Part shown: piece by piece, positions 25,905-37,472 of the stretch | Position numbering within the stretch: position 1 is the stretch's first letter | Layout: each line of letters begins with the position of its first letter | Source of the DNA: Aradus depressus | Taxonomy: Eukaryota; Arthropoda; Insecta; Hemiptera; Aradidae | DNA length: 64,000 nt | Direction: 5' to 3' | Assembly (NCBI GenBank): GCA_963662175.1 | Contig: OY759218.1 | Span: 17,698,480 to 17,762,479, forward strand | Notes under the pieces: model-generated | Told to the model about the DNA's origin: nothing | The model's input: only the letters and a program-made list of their open reading frames with translations | Databases searched by the model: none | Program-made: the position numbers and the translations under genes

Positions 25905-26487
25905 AGGAATTTCATGTTTTCCGACCTCTAGATTTCATATATAGAAAAAAAAATGGATGTCTGTCTGTGTATCTCTGAACTCGATAACTGCCGATAAAAT
26001 GAATATATCGAGGTGGATTAAGGGAGAGTGTTAACATAAAAACTAGAATAACTGCCGATAGAATGAATGTATGGACACGAAATTTTATATTTCTACCCAA
26101 AACCCCATAAGGACATTACACACAAGGATTTTCGGTTAAATCGACCAAGGGGGAGGAGGGAATCAGAAGGGGGCTTAGCTCAGAAACCCCAATAACTGCC
26201 GATTTAATGAATGTATCGACATGAAATTTCATATTTAGAGTCAAAACCAAATGAGGACATAACCTGTCACATTTGAGCGATATCGACTGAAGGGAAGAAG
26301 GGTTTCAGGTGAGGAGCTCAATTCAAAAACCTTAATAACTGATGATTTAATTAATTTATCGACATAAAATTTAATATGAGGATTTAGGAGCCCCTATGTT
26401 AGTCAACTTTTGAACATTAGCGCAAACGATCGACTGGATTTGGAGGTAGAGCGAAAAGTTAATTTATTAGTTATTTCTGAGGAAGTA
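25905..26487 (+). mobile_element. ACTTCCCCAGC-family element
   Basis: GGAATTTCATGTTTTCCGAC start, three units with AATGAATNTATCGA, end CTGAGGAAGTACATTGC. Outer left end lost. Confidence 0.6.
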
Positions 26488-26589
26488 CATTGCAGATGAT
26501 TTTTTCAGAGCATTTCAAAACTTTGTTTTTTTAATAAAACTCAAAAAGGAATTTTAAAATGATATATTAGTAGTATTATTTATTATATG

Positions 26590-27180
26590 TATAAGAAAGT
26601 ATTGTATTCGTGCGAAAATCTGGGAACGAGTTTTCAACGGAGATTCCTTGAACACGTTTTGACCATTTTCGCAATTATGTCTATGTGTGTATATGTATGT
26701 CATTAGAACTTTATGAGCATTCCAACTCAAAAACGATTGTAGCTATGAACTTGAAATTTGTGTCACTTAGATCTGATTAAATTTTAACCGAAATCAGACG
26801 ACAATTAAGACCACTTTACTTCTGAGAATAAATACACTTTACAAGACTCTTATATTTATGACCTAATCAAAAATCTCTTCATATAGAAATAGTAGAGAAA
26901 ACTGAAAGGTTGATTTCATATGAAATACGAATTTTCGCAGGTCGCCCGGTTTGCGATGTACATGCGGAAAACCGTTCTGAAATGTCGTAATGAAATATAT
27001 TTTTAGACGTTTCCTTGATTTACTCAAAAACTGTTACTCCTATCGTTAATGTGCCTTCAAATTTGAGATAGGACCGAAGGTATATCGCCCCAAAGAAAGT
27101 AAAATAAACTTCCGTAGGAAAATTTCAAAGTAATGTTTAAATTGCGAACGAATTTTAAAATATGGTTTTATAATTTTTAT
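26590..27180 (-). repeat. Dispersed repeat family R, copy 2
   Basis: Inverted relative to copy 1, ending in the GCGAACGAATTTTAAAATAT unit of the 4.6-kb array (single copy here). So the 61-bp array is a local amplification of one part of this repeat. Confidence 0.6.
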
Positions 27181-27345
27181 ACCAACCACATATGTACGGA
27201 TCATTCTCCCTCCTCCCCACTCACAAATTCATTTTCATGGCCTTACTGAAAGTAATGTGTTGTCATCAGCGGTTTTCTTTGTTTCATTGTACAGCGTTAT
27301 TCTGAGAGTGACTTTCTTATATCCAGTATGAAATGAATCTGTACA
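27180..27345. repeat. Short MITE-like repeat
   Basis: Shares CTTTGTTTCATTGTACANCG and GAGAGTGACTTTCTTATA with 3826-3990 and 39940-40130. Probably one dispersed family related to the inverted repeat at 28930. Confidence 0.5.
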
Positions 27346-28100
27346 AAAGTGGTTGGTATAATGAAGACACATTTCCTAGTACGCAAGTTTTTTCCGTTTT
27401 CCCCGTTCTCCCGATCCGGCATATATACCTCAAAAACATCCTTAGACAGCTTTTCCTAAATGCTTCATCTACTCTCTGTTCCGTTCCTCACCGATACCCG
27501 ACACGAACCCCTCACTCCACCAGTACTATCGTACACAGATCACTCACCACTTGGACGACCAAACAGACACCGTTTATTATAGCAACTCTTTTCAATAATT
27601 TGCCCAAAGATATAAAACTAGAAATAGAAAACCAGAGAGGTTCTCTGAGGAGGTACATGACTAGAGTCATGGAGTGGGTCACCGGACTGAGCTCTGATCA
27701 GGTTGAGTCCTTGTTATGTTCTCTCTACTCTGACTAGCACGACACTCTTCTCTCCCTGCCCTGCCACGGTCCGCCCCATGTATGCTGTTGTACTCAGCCA
27801 ACTTCATGTTCACTTGTCTTGTCTCTCATTCGATTAAAATTCAATGCCAGGTCTCCGGGTTGTCAGGTTCATTCCATCAGCACTTCATTATTCATCAATT
27901 TTTATTTTACTTTTCTTCTATATTACGAGAATATTTCTTATTTTAGTCACTTTTTCTTTTCTCATTCTTTTATTTTTATTATTATTTTTTTAAAATTATC
28001 ATTATTGTATTTTTTTATTTTTTACTAAAGATACTATTTTTTATTTATTTTTGTATTTTTCTTTTTTTGTATTTCTTTTCTCTATAATATGTTAAATTTT
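27345..28100 (+). pseudogene. 5'-truncated LINE: C-terminus of reverse-transcriptase ORF and 3' UTR
   Basis: The frame 27333-27737 reads FPVLPIRHIYLKNILRQLF, HRYPTRTPHSTST, FNNLPKDIKLEIENQ, and ends SLYSD stop. The VLP-R-IY...TR...P...FN-LP pattern is typical of the end of CR1/Jockey-group ORF2 proteins, after the RT domain. The apparent N-terminus belongs to the repeat it joined, so the ATG is not the real start. A T-rich 3' UTR follows to about 28100. Confidence 0.65.
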
Positions 28101-28110
28101 TAACAGTGAC

Positions 28111-28340
28111 TCGGCCCATAGTTTAATTTATCTGGGAGGTAAAATAATCTTAAGCACGTCCGTCTTTCGGATGGGACGTTATGCGATGGTTCCGAGCCTG
28201 TATGATGTCAGGTACTCGTTAAAGACCCTACTCTAAGTGAATAAAAATTTAGGGCTCCCATAGTAGAGTCGGGCTCTTGTCCACCAGAGTCGATATGACC
28301 ACGCAGTAAGCGCCCGGGCATGAGTCATAATAACCAACTA
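28111..28340 (+). mobile_element. tRNA-derived SINE, copy 4, 5' truncated
   Basis: The tRNA head is missing. The body from ATCTGGGAGGTAAAATAA to GGGCATGAGTCATAATAACC is present with internal deletions. Confidence 0.8.
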
Positions 28341-28349
28341 ACATTCATT

Positions 28350-28682
28350 ATATCGGCAGTTATTGGATAATATGAGTTGAGCCCCCTCTCCCTTGTACCG
28401 ATTCCGCTGAAAATAGATGTACCGTCCTTATGGGGTTTTGCATTCACATATGAAATTTTTTATCGATACTTTCATTACAACTTTAGTCTATTTGGTTGAA
28501 AAATAGATGTCGTCGTTAAAAGGTTTTAAATTTACATATAAAATTTCATGTCGATACATTCATTCTATGTTTTTCATATTTGGAATCTAAAGGTCGGAAA
28601 ACATGAAATTTCGTTGAAAACTCCACATCAAATTTTTGACCGATTCCATAACTTGCCGAATACTTCGTATATCTGGGGAAGT
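28350..28682 (-). mobile_element. ACTTCCCCAGC-family element, partial
   Basis: Reverse units with TCGATACATTCATTCTATG; ends GAATACTTCGTATATCTGGG then GAAGT. Confidence 0.6.
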
Positions 28683-28929
28683 AAAGGATAATCTAAACTT
28701 TTTTCAGGTAAATCACGGTGAGAAGGCTATAGAATATTATTAACTGATATACTACACAAGCTGAGAACATTCTAGCATATAAATAGGGTATTGAATTCCT
28801 AAGCGGGCACTGCTATTTACAAACGAGAAATCCGGAACGACCTCCAAGTGACACTCCATATGACTTTCTTCGTTAAGATTTATTCATTATAATCATTATA
28901 AATAATAAAGTTTCTAATGGGATCATAAC

Positions 28930-29110
28930 ATAACTCTCTTATACCCAATACATTTTTACGGATCCTTCCCCCCTCCATCTCAAATTAATTTCTCCCTCAT
29001 ATCATTATTCTTCCTTCGTTATTCTGAGTGTAAACCAATAATGAGGGAGTAATTAATTTGAGAGGGAGAAGGGGAAGTGGGGGCTTTGTAAAAATGTAGT
29101 GGTTATAAGA
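28930..29110. mobile_element. Inverted-repeat MITE
   Basis: ATCTCAAATTAATTTCTCCC in the left arm pairs with GGGAGTAATTAATTTGAGAG in the right, extending outward to CATTTTTAC / GTAAAAATG. Confidence 0.65.
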
Positions 29111-29159
29111 TTTATAGTTATAGTCATATCAGATATATTTTTATTTCACTGGTTTGTTA

Positions 29160-29650
29160 AACAAGAAGTAGTCTGACCTCTCACAGATTTTTAATTAGTA
29201 TTAGCTAGCCAGCTTTCGAGGTTGCCCTCATCATTAGGCAGTCTATAAAAGAAACCATCCTTAAGCAACAAAAAACACAAAAAACAGGTTCTATTGGTAC
29301 AATCATAAAATATAAAAGCAACAAAGATTTAAATCAATATAAATACATTAAATTATAAAAAGTAAAAAAGAGTTTGAAATAACCATACCTGATAAAATAT
29401 ATATATATTTTTTATTTTAATGAAAATTAACATATTTTAGTAAATAAAATATATATTTTTTTTTAATAATAAAAATAAATAAATAAAACCATCTAAAAAC
29501 ATTTAAAATTTCAAGAATGGGATTTACTTTTTATAATTTAATGTACCTATTTATATTCATTTAAATCTTTGTTGCCTTTATATTTTATGTTTGTTACCAA
29601 CAGAACCTGTTTTCTGGTGTTTTGTGTTTTTTTTAATTTTTAATACTAAT
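29160..29650. mobile_element. Fold-back element
   Basis: About 100-bp arms (29265-29372 and 29525-29640) share AACAAAGATTTAAAT and ATTAAATTATAAAAAGTAAA. A GAGG-GCAA-CCUC hairpin motif lies at 29213-29237 (-). A one-ended relative is at 38930-39010. Confidence 0.75.
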
Positions 29651-30084
29651 AAAAAAGTATATATTTTTTCTGTTTCGCATTTCTCTTGGCTGTATGTATG
29701 TAAGTAAATGTGCGCATTTATTATTATTATTTGTTATAATATTTAGGTATTTAGAAATTTATTAAGCTGTAATATTCTTACTTTATTATTATATCGGATA
29801 TATATTCAAATTGTACCCCAACTCGCTCCAATAAGTCTTAATAGGCTTCAATGTAGTAATAAATAAATAAATAAGTACTAATAAAAAATCTATGAGAAGT
29901 CAAACTACATGTTATTTGACAAACTGTGAAATAATCACTTCTCACTACATCAGCCATCTTCATATATATATTTTTATTTTCTTAATTTTATGCGTATATT
30001 TGTCAAGAGAATAATTATTTAAGAATATCCTTTTATTCAAAATATGGGAATTTAATAAGGAACATTTTTTGTTAGAATCAATTT

Positions 30085-30305
30085 TTTAAGAGGACTAACC
30101 ATTTTGGTGCAAATCAAGCAAACGTCGTGGAAAAATGGGCTTTGAAAAGACATTTTAAGATGGTTTACGGCAATTATCTTGCAAACCGTGCCCTCGAAAA
30201 ATCGTATTTTGTATAAAATGTGGCCTTCAATTTTCTCTACAACTTTTATTTGAAGAGGTTTCCGATTAGGTCATAAATATTAGCAGGATCTTGTTAAAGG
30301 GCCAT
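30085..30305 (+). repeat. Dispersed repeat family R, copy 3 (partial)
   Basis: Matches 5150-5340 including TCTACAACTTTTATTTGAAG and GGTCATAAATATTAGCAGG. Truncated by a SINE fragment. The 29,650-30,085 stretch before it shows no feature. Confidence 0.55.
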
Positions 30306-30570
30306 CCACAGGGCGTCAGTAGCTCCCGGGTTCAAACCGGTCTGAGGCCCTTTTGTTTTCTTATCTCAGAGTAACAAAGGCTGCATTCTGTTCTCCAGGG
30401 GGGGGGGGGGGGGGGGGGGGGTGTTTAAGTGGCACAGCCGAGCCTCTACTATCTCAGGCACTGGTTAAAAACCCCTACCATAGTTATACCTGGATAGACA
30501 AAATTTAGGACTCCCACAGTAGAGCTTCTAGGGAAGAGATAAGAGCATTGAATGCTTCGGTCCCTAGGTG
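30305..30570 (+). mobile_element. SINE copy 9, heavily decayed
   Basis: GGGCGTCAGTAGCTCCCGGG fuses the A-box region to the B box (GGGTTCAAACC) by deletion. The body is broken by a 24-G run (30398-30421) and ends near AATTTAGGACTCCCACAGTA. Confidence 0.6.
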
Positions 30571-30702
30571 TACGCTCCAGCTCACTCACTATATCTATTC
30601 TAAAGGGGCTGTCTATAAATTACGTAACTATTCCAATTTTTCGAAGATTTTTACCTGATGAATAATTAAAAATGTTTAGTTTTATTGCCTTATGTAAATC
30701 TC

Positions 30703-30703
<1 letters not shown>

Positions 30704-30736
<33 letters not shown>
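30704..30736. repeat. 33-C homopolymer
   Basis: Pure C run. Other long G/C runs: 30398-30421, 31021-31049, 37014-37034, 38794-38818, 39064-39094. The 30,570-31,010 region otherwise shows only faint ACTTCCCCAGC-family traces. Confidence 0.9.
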
Positions 30737-30737
<1 letters not shown>

Positions 30738-31017
30738 AGTAAAAAATACGATACTGAGGATTTAAATGTTTTGTTTTCCGACCCCTGAAAATAAATGTCT
30801 ATCTGTGTGAACACAACTCCAGGCAATATTAATAAATTCCTGAAGACCATAAGGACGATAGCTGTTGATATCCTCCCAGAACTTATAACCTCGAACTTCT
30901 AAATCCATAAATAAATGCATCGATGTGAAATTGGATATTCAGCCGTTCATAAGTAACACACGTACTTATTCCAGCCAAAACAGGCAAAGGAACAAAGGAA
31001 AACGAGGATAAATGGGT

Positions 31018-31049
<32 letters not shown>

Positions 31050-31168
31050 AGGAAGATACAAATGTAGGCTACCTGGTGGCGCCGAGAGAGCTCGAGATTT
31101 GTGGGATGGAGCTGTTTCTACATCGCGGTCGCCGGGGCCCGTCTATCGCCCCCGGCCGCGGCGCCGGG

Positions 31169-31358
31169 TCAAGAGGGCTTTTTCTGTTCCCGCCAGGAGG
31201 TGACAAACCGGCTGAACGCCGGGTAGTTGGACTCCATCATCAACTCCGGCATGATCAATCCCAGATATGATCCTGACGCGCGGATCAACTCCACCCTAGA
31301 CCTGTCGTACAGCGGGCAATCGAGGATCACATGTTCTGCAGTCTCCATGCCGCCACAC
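31169..31358 (-). pseudogene. LINE ORF2 C-terminus beside the assembly gap
   Basis: Minus frame from the gap reads CGGMETAEHVILDCPLYD, the C-terminal CX3EX2H-X4-C zinc motif found after the RT/RNase H of R1/LOA/I-type LINEs, and ends REQKKPS stop. The segment is GC-rich. It is cut by the N run on one side and by a 29-G run on the other. Confidence 0.7.
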
Positions 31359-31558
31359 NNNNNNNNNNNNNNNNNNNNNNNNNNNNNNNNNNNNNNNNNN
31401 NNNNNNNNNNNNNNNNNNNNNNNNNNNNNNNNNNNNNNNNNNNNNNNNNNNNNNNNNNNNNNNNNNNNNNNNNNNNNNNNNNNNNNNNNNNNNNNNNNNN
31501 NNNNNNNNNNNNNNNNNNNNNNNNNNNNNNNNNNNNNNNNNNNNNNNNNNNNNNNNNN
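31359..31558. other. Assembly gap (200 N)
   Basis: Exactly 200 N, a scaffold gap. Any frame crossing it is artefactual. Confidence 1.
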
Positions 31559-31589
31559 AATTGTGCGCAACTACAAGTAAAAAAAAAAG

Positions 31590-31790
31590 AACTGATTTTC
31601 AGCCAAATCGACCAAAGAAAACTAAAAACGTAATAACTGCTGATGTAGTGAATGCATTGACACGAAATAAGAATTGATAAGTCCCAGAGTAAAGCACTTA
31701 TTGATTTTCATCCAAATTAGCCGATGAGAAGAGTTTATGGAGAGAAAACTTAGTTACAAATAATTTGATCCGGGGATGTACACTGCTGTT
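31590..31790 (+). repeat. ACTTCCCCAGC-family fragment
   Basis: TTTTCAGCCAAATCGACCAA, AACTGCTGATGTAGTGAATG; end GGGGATGTACACTGC. 31,830-32,500 carries nothing I can support. Confidence 0.5.
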
Positions 31791-32509
31791 GATTCATCCA
31801 CAACTTTTTACGTCTGGAGAAGAAACAGGTTGGCCATGTGTGGTCTGAACGTTAAGTCTAAAAATACTAGCAGTCCGGAACTAAGAGATGCTTGGGGAAG
31901 CTATAACTCAAGACTACGAATTATAGTCACTTAGGAGTTTATAGTACTACTAGCAGGTTCGTCCAGTGTTGTCCGGATATACTTTGGATTTAATAAATTT
32001 GTTGATTTTTACTCAATATCAGGATTCGGAAAAAGTTGAGTCGCTCTAACCATAGAGCTCCCTTTCAGGAGAAAACCTCTAACCACTCAAATACCTCTCT
32101 AGATAATTACTCCAAACTACATTATTACTACAGATCGAATTATTACACAATAAAAAAGGCCAGAATATGCCATATAATATGCAGCAAAATAACAGTAAAG
32201 AAAATTGAAAAAAAAAAATTCGTCAAACGAATTTTGAAGTATATAAAAATTTAGGAAAACATATTACGAATAAATAAATGATCCGCCTATACCCTGAAAC
32301 TGTCAGGGATTTGTAACACTTTATGTAAGCCAGTTATCATATTTTTAAATATTAAAAAAATAAAAATACAAATAAATGACGGCTCTAGCTGAAATAATGC
32401 GTTCAAAAACATTTATTCCATTCTAAAAATACGAATTGTATTTCATAGGTTTAATTGTTGATTGTACTTCACAGATTTAATTGATCTGTTTGTTAGGCTT
32501 AACATTTTT

Positions 32510-34000
32510 GCAAAGTTATTGTAAAACACTTAATAAAAAATATAAAGTAAAATGTATGTTTTTTAAAAATATTGTCCATTTCATAAAATACATATGGGAA
32601 ATCTGGTAGTAACCAGAAGATGGTAACATACCGAAAGTACTCCCATATATTTTATATAAACTATTCAAAAGTAAGTAGGGATATGTTCTGAAAATCTGCT
32701 AACCGCAGTCGAAATTTAAAATTTGTTTTGTAATTAAATATTTTAATAAAATATATAATATTTTATGAAGAGAAGAAGAAGCTCGGATGATAAACAATAA
32801 TCCCTATGGTCACCTAGTAAGGATTAAGTATGTTTACTTTATCTGTTTGTTTTTCTCTTTTGTTGTCTCACTTTGACTGGGACTGTTGCTCGAAGACCAG
32901 GAAGTGGGCCCCAAAGGATAACAACACCTAGACAAAATCGAAATCTTTTTATTCTGGCTAGAAGAAATCCATTTTCGACAGCTCGGCAACTGGGTCAACA
33001 AATTCAGGGTGTAACTGAGCGTCCAATATCCGACCAAACGATTCGCAATCGTCTTTGGGAAGTTGGTTTAACTTCATATGCTCCCTCTAAAGGCAATAAC
33101 AGAACGTCATCGGCAGTAAAGATAAGTCTGGTGGACCAAGAGAGTTTCTGAGGATGCAAACTGGTCAGCTGTAATGTTTGCAGATGAATCCAGATTTTGT
33201 TTCACTAATGATAGCCTATGTCAAAGGGTGTACAGGGAGGCAAATCAATGTACCAATCCTCGATATATTGCCCTAATTACAGCCTACGGTGGAGGCAGCG
33301 TGATGGTGTGGGCAGGGATTTACTTAGGCGGCCATAGAACCCTCCATGTTATTGAAGGAACCCTTACAACTCAGAGATATTCCGAAGAAATTATCCGCGA
33401 ATACATTTCAACCACCAGGGATGTATTGGTGAACATTTTCTATTCTTGGATGAGAACGCACGTCCTCATAGAGGAAGAATTGTTTTGGACACCATGGCTG
33501 ATTTGAGAATAAGACATCTCCCCTTGTCTCCACTTTCTCCAGATCTCAACCCAATCGAGCATACGTGGGATGCACAAAGAAGGCTTTCTGACCGAGACCC
33601 TCAACCGCTCTCTCTCTCTCTCCGAGAACTAAGGGTTGCTCTACCATCTCTTTGGGAAGAAATACCAACGCAGACCTGTGACAACATGATTAACAGTATG
33701 CTAGAAAGGTGCAGGGAGGTAATTACCAACAGAGAACACTTCACCAGGTATTAAAAACAATTACTTTTAAAAAAAATGAATAAAGTTTTTGAATATTTTT
33801 TTTGTTCACATTTTTTTTTTTGTATTGTATTTTTTTAAGTTGTATTTTATTAAAATATTTAATTACAAAAAGAATTTTGAATTTCGAGGGCGGTGAGCAG
33901 TTTTTCAGAACATATCCCTATTCATTTTTGAGTAGTATATTTTGTGAAATAGAATTTTTTTTTTTAAACATACGTTTTTCTTTATATGTTTTTGGTTAAG
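32510..34000. mobile_element. Fold-back element split by the Tc1-like insertion
   Basis: 32,510-32,658 and 33,936-34,000 join to give the GTACTCCCAT...TTATATA/TATTTTGTGAAATAG sequence seen unbroken at 34971-35000. A ribozyme-like motif lies at 32614-32636. Confidence 0.7.
32659..33935 (+). pseudogene. Tc1-like DD34E transposon, full length but frameshifted
   Basis: About 1.28 kb with inverted ends of about 55 bp sharing GGGATATGTTCTGAAAA. Transposase pieces are in three frames: 32873-33151 (RRPGSGPQRITTP, HTH domain), 33174-33506 (FADESRF and MVWAGI), 33446-33754 (DENARPHRG, SPDLNPIEHTWD). All three DDE residues are present but split by at least two frameshifts, with a likely deletion near 33151. 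The N-terminus before RRPGSG is decayed. It sits inside a fold-back element at a TATA target. Confidence 0.9.
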
Positions 34001-34060
34001 CATTTACTTACCCATTATTTATAGGTATTACTTTTATTTGACTGATATTTTATCTAGTTT

Positions 34061-34093
34061 AAGTTGGGACATCATATAATGATGTCCCAACTT
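34061..34093. repeat. Perfect 33-bp palindrome (15-bp stem, 3-nt loop)
   Basis: AAGTTGGGACATCAT, ATA, then its exact complement. Not followed by a T tract terminator context of note. Confidence 0.95.
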
Positions 34094-34205
34094 GAAGCGA
34101 TTTTTTCCGATTTTTGTAATCAAAAATTTGCAACCCTACTCTCACGTTCATAACCGAACATACTAACCTCTCAACAATCAAACACCCCTATGTAGTAAGT
34201 TATTA

Positions 34206-34510
34206 TGACTCATGCCCGGGCTTTAACTACAAAGTCATATCGCCTACTACCAGAACGCTTTTTCGTCACTCTGGTGGACATTAGCCCGACTCTACTATGG
34301 AAGTTCTAATTTTTATATGGTCCCTTAATTTTTTATTGACCTTGGATAGGGGACTTTAACGAGTACCTGACATCGTACTGGTTTGGGATTGTCGCTTAAC
34401 GTCTTATCCGAAACGCGGCGTACTTAATTTTTTTTTTATCTCCCAGATAAAATAAACTAAGGGCCTCGGCCTCTTGAGCTCAGTAAGCAAGCACGCATAC
34501 CACTGAGCTC
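34206..34510 (-). mobile_element. tRNA-derived SINE, copy 5, diverged
   Basis: Body present, B-box region deleted (GGCCTCGGCCTCTTGAGCTC). Older by its many substitutions. Confidence 0.82.
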
Positions 34511-34789
34511 CTTTGTAGACAGTCAATCTAACCACTCAACTACCAAGCCTCTTCCTTCTGAGGATAGCAACTCTAAACACTCAACCACTCAAACCCCCCA
34601 TTTAATGTCAATAAATTCATTACATCGGGAGTAGGTAATTAGGGTTAATGCGACCTTGAAGCCCCCACTCCCCCCCAAAAAAGTTGTGAATCACCGGAAA
34701 TTTACGTCCACGTCACGAGTCAATTGAATAAACTAAATTTCAGCTTTCCATCTAAATTCTCTTCCTTGAGATTGGAAAGACGACTTATG

Positions 34790-35065
34790 ATGTATAAAAT
34801 TGTATACAACAATTTTCATTTCATAAAAATAAAGAAAACGTATGTTTTTCAAAAAATATTGTCTATTTCACAAATAGAGGAGTACTTTCGGTATTGCTAC
34901 CATCTTCAGCCACGACTTAACAAATACTGTATTTGTTAAGTCGTGGCTGAAGATGGTAGCAATACCGAAAGTACTCCCATTTTATATATTATTTGTGAAA
35001 TAGACAATATTTTTTAAAAAACATACGTTTTCTTTATTTTTATCAAGTGTTTCACAATATCTCTG
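34790..35065. mobile_element. Fold-back element, intact
   Basis: Arms 34800-34924 and 34935-35055 are mirror copies; each holds the ribozyme-like motif (34885-34909 minus, 34947-34971 plus). It gives the empty-site comparison for the Tc1-like insertion. 34,510-34,790 is featureless. Confidence 0.85.
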
Positions 35066-35089
35066 CAAAAATGTTAAATATCAATTTTC

Positions 35090-36005
35090 ATTTCATTGAG
35101 AGATGAGAGTTTTGAAGTTAAGCCTCCTTCTTTTGGCTGGTCGAATTGACTGAAATTCAACAGATGTATTTCTTATGAATTTCTCGATCAATATACTAAA
35201 TTACACACATAGACAGCCATGATTTTTTATTAAATACAGTGGAATCCCGATATTTCTTATCCCGATTATTCGTATTTCCGGCTAATTCGTACAAATTTGC
35301 CGGTCCCCAGAGAAAATCCCGATAAGTGGTATAAAAACAATGCATTTCGGACCCCTCGGTAATTCGTATTATTTTTATGAACGAGGTCACTTAAAACGTC
35401 TTATAATTCGTATTCCCAGCTTAAAAACCTAGTTAATTCGTACTGTTTTGAAAAGAGGAGAAAGGACAGTGAGAGACGAGAGAGCAGAATGAGTGCCAGA
35501 TAAATGTTTTCTATGAAATCACGTGATTCCTACAGAACCAAAGGGGAGAGCGAGTGAGAGAGACAAGTTTCTATGAAATCTCATATTATCTCATGTAATT
35601 CGTACTCTTTTCACTCAAAGGAAATGAGGAGAGGAGAGGAGAGGGGGAAAGTTTTAGAAATTTTATTGATCTTTTCTAACATTTTTTCGAACAAATGTTT
35701 GATTGGTGTTTATTTAATCTAGAACGTATCTACATATTTTTTATTGCATAGTTTTTATTCTTACCACATTGTACATACTTCTTAATACATACATATTTGC
35801 ATTAATACGTTATTTTGTACTCCCGATAATTGATAATCCCGATAATTCGTACCAAACCGTCAGTCCCTTGACCATACGAATTATCGGGATTCTACTGTAT
35901 ATATTTTTTTTCGATCTCAGGGGATCGGAATACATGAAATTCCAATGAAAACGTAACATCGAATTGTTGACAGATTACCTAACTTCCCCTATACTACGTA
36001 TAGAG
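35090..36005 (-). mobile_element. ACTTCCCCAGC-family copy split by Tigger-like MITE
   Basis: 35,090-35,236 and 35,898-36,005. Ends CTTCCCCTATACTACGTATA. Confidence 0.6.
35237..35897. mobile_element. Tigger-like MITE (AATTCGTA family)
   Basis: 661 bp, ends CAGTGGAATCCCGATA / complement of CAGTAGAATCCCGATA, TA flanks. AATTCGTA is iterated about eight times in the subterminal parts. No transposase frame. Inserted in an ACTTCCCCAGC-family copy. Confidence 0.8.
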
Positions 36006-36344
36006 CATGAGACAGTTCATACACATCCGGTTGTAAACTGAATCTTGGAAGGTTATTTGCCAAGAATTCAAAGGCGCCACATTTCCCAAGAGAGAGAAAT
36101 CTGAGAATACACTTTTTTATTTATTTTTCTCTTATATGTGTATATATTTTTTTTTATAACTGTTTACAAAAGCAAATTAGTTTTCTTAGGTATTTAAAAT
36201 GTTAATGACCCTAAACAAAAAGTCGTCAAAAATCACCAATGTACTTCCCCATCATGAATTATTTAACTACGTTTTCCCCTAATCCCCCCTTCTACTGATA
36301 GGCTCAAAGTCAATAGTTTTCGTCCATATGAGGTTTTAGATATA

Positions 36345-36846
36345 CAGTAAACTCCCGATTATCCGCGGGATTGACTGGCGTGGATACCGCGGATAATCGA
36401 ATTTCGCGGATAAGCCGCAAAATTGCCGATAATAAAAACAACACACAAGTAGTGCTTTAAATAAGTTTATTATACAATAAAAGGACGTACCTGATAACAA
36501 AACTCAATCAATGTCATGTAGGTTATTAAAAAGTCATGTTTACTGTTTAACAAAAAAGTCAGTAATTTGCTTTTGCTTTTTCGTAGTGAAACACTTTATC
36601 TTTATTTGTGATTTGAGTTTTCTCAACACCATCTTGTCACAAAGTGATGCGTCGTACTGTACTGTATGTATATTTGTGATTTACGATTTTTATTACGTTT
36701 AAGTATGTATTTAGTAACTTTATTTCAATTTTTGTGAAATAATTTTCGGTTTCAAAACCTTTCTTTTTTATAAAAATGCCTCCTATAGGCACCGCGGATA
36801 ATCCGCAAAGCGGATAAACCGCTCGCGGATAATCGAGAGTTTACTG
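36345..36846. mobile_element. Tigger-like MITE (CGCGGATAA family)
   Basis: 502 bp, ends CAGTAAACTCCCGATTATCC and complement CAGTAAACTCTCGATTATCC, TA flanks. The CGCGGATAA motif is repeated at both ends. No transposase. Confidence 0.82.
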
Positions 36847-37189
36847 TACATGTCAAATTTTTCTCTTACTACACAGTGGCTTCTAAATCCTCATACTAAA
36901 TTTTGTGTCGATACATTCATTACATCGGCAGTTGTTAAGGCATTTAAGTCGAGCCTTTCTTCTCTGATCCACCAGGATTCTCAGGGTTTTTGAATTGAGC
37001 CCCCTCCCCTGAGCCCCCCCCCCCCCCCCCCCCCTTCTCTTCAGCCGATATCGCTGACATTTGACAGGTTACCTATATCCTCATTGGGTTTTGATTTTAC
37101 TCATTTCTATGTGAGTGATTGAAAAATGCAAAGACATAAATGTACTGTCGAAGATTCGCATGAGAGGTATTATGAGAAAAACTCGGAAG

Positions 37190-37225
37190 TTCACCGTGCA
37201 ACGCCTGGTAATACTGCTAGTTACA
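37190..37225 (-). repeat. CTAGCAG-family terminus, isolated
   Basis: Minus strand reads AACTAGCAGTATTACCAGGC then GTTGCACGGTG, the conserved end with changed stem bases. Confidence 0.5.
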
Positions 37226-37472
37226 AATAATTTGAGGTAGATCACCAACTTTGTTTTTGTCATTTTTGGGTTCAGGAGTTCGGAAAACATGAAATTGCGA
37301 TGAAAATTGAACATCAAATTTCATCAACCAATTACATAACTTCCTCTATACCAACTATGTAAAAGCTGAAGAAATAAAAATTATTGGTGTATGGACAATA
37401 TTTTCAGAAATCTTGGTATAGTCGAGGATGAAGGTTGTACAAAACGCGGTTGTACAGCGGAGATAGACTTAC

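Larger units (their letters stand above)
36243..37374 (-). mobile_element. ACTTCCCCAGC-family copy split by Tigger-like MITE
   Basis: ACTTCCCCATCATGAATTAT start, units with TCGATACATTCATTACATCG, a 21-C run, end ACTTCCTCTATACCAACTAT. Also contains a CTAGCAG-family end at 37190. Confidence 0.6.

Noticed and set aside
31227..31633. ORFs of 100-133 codons across the gap
   Set aside because: Composed mostly of unknown residues from the N run; only the minus-strand C-terminal tail is kept as a LINE fragment.
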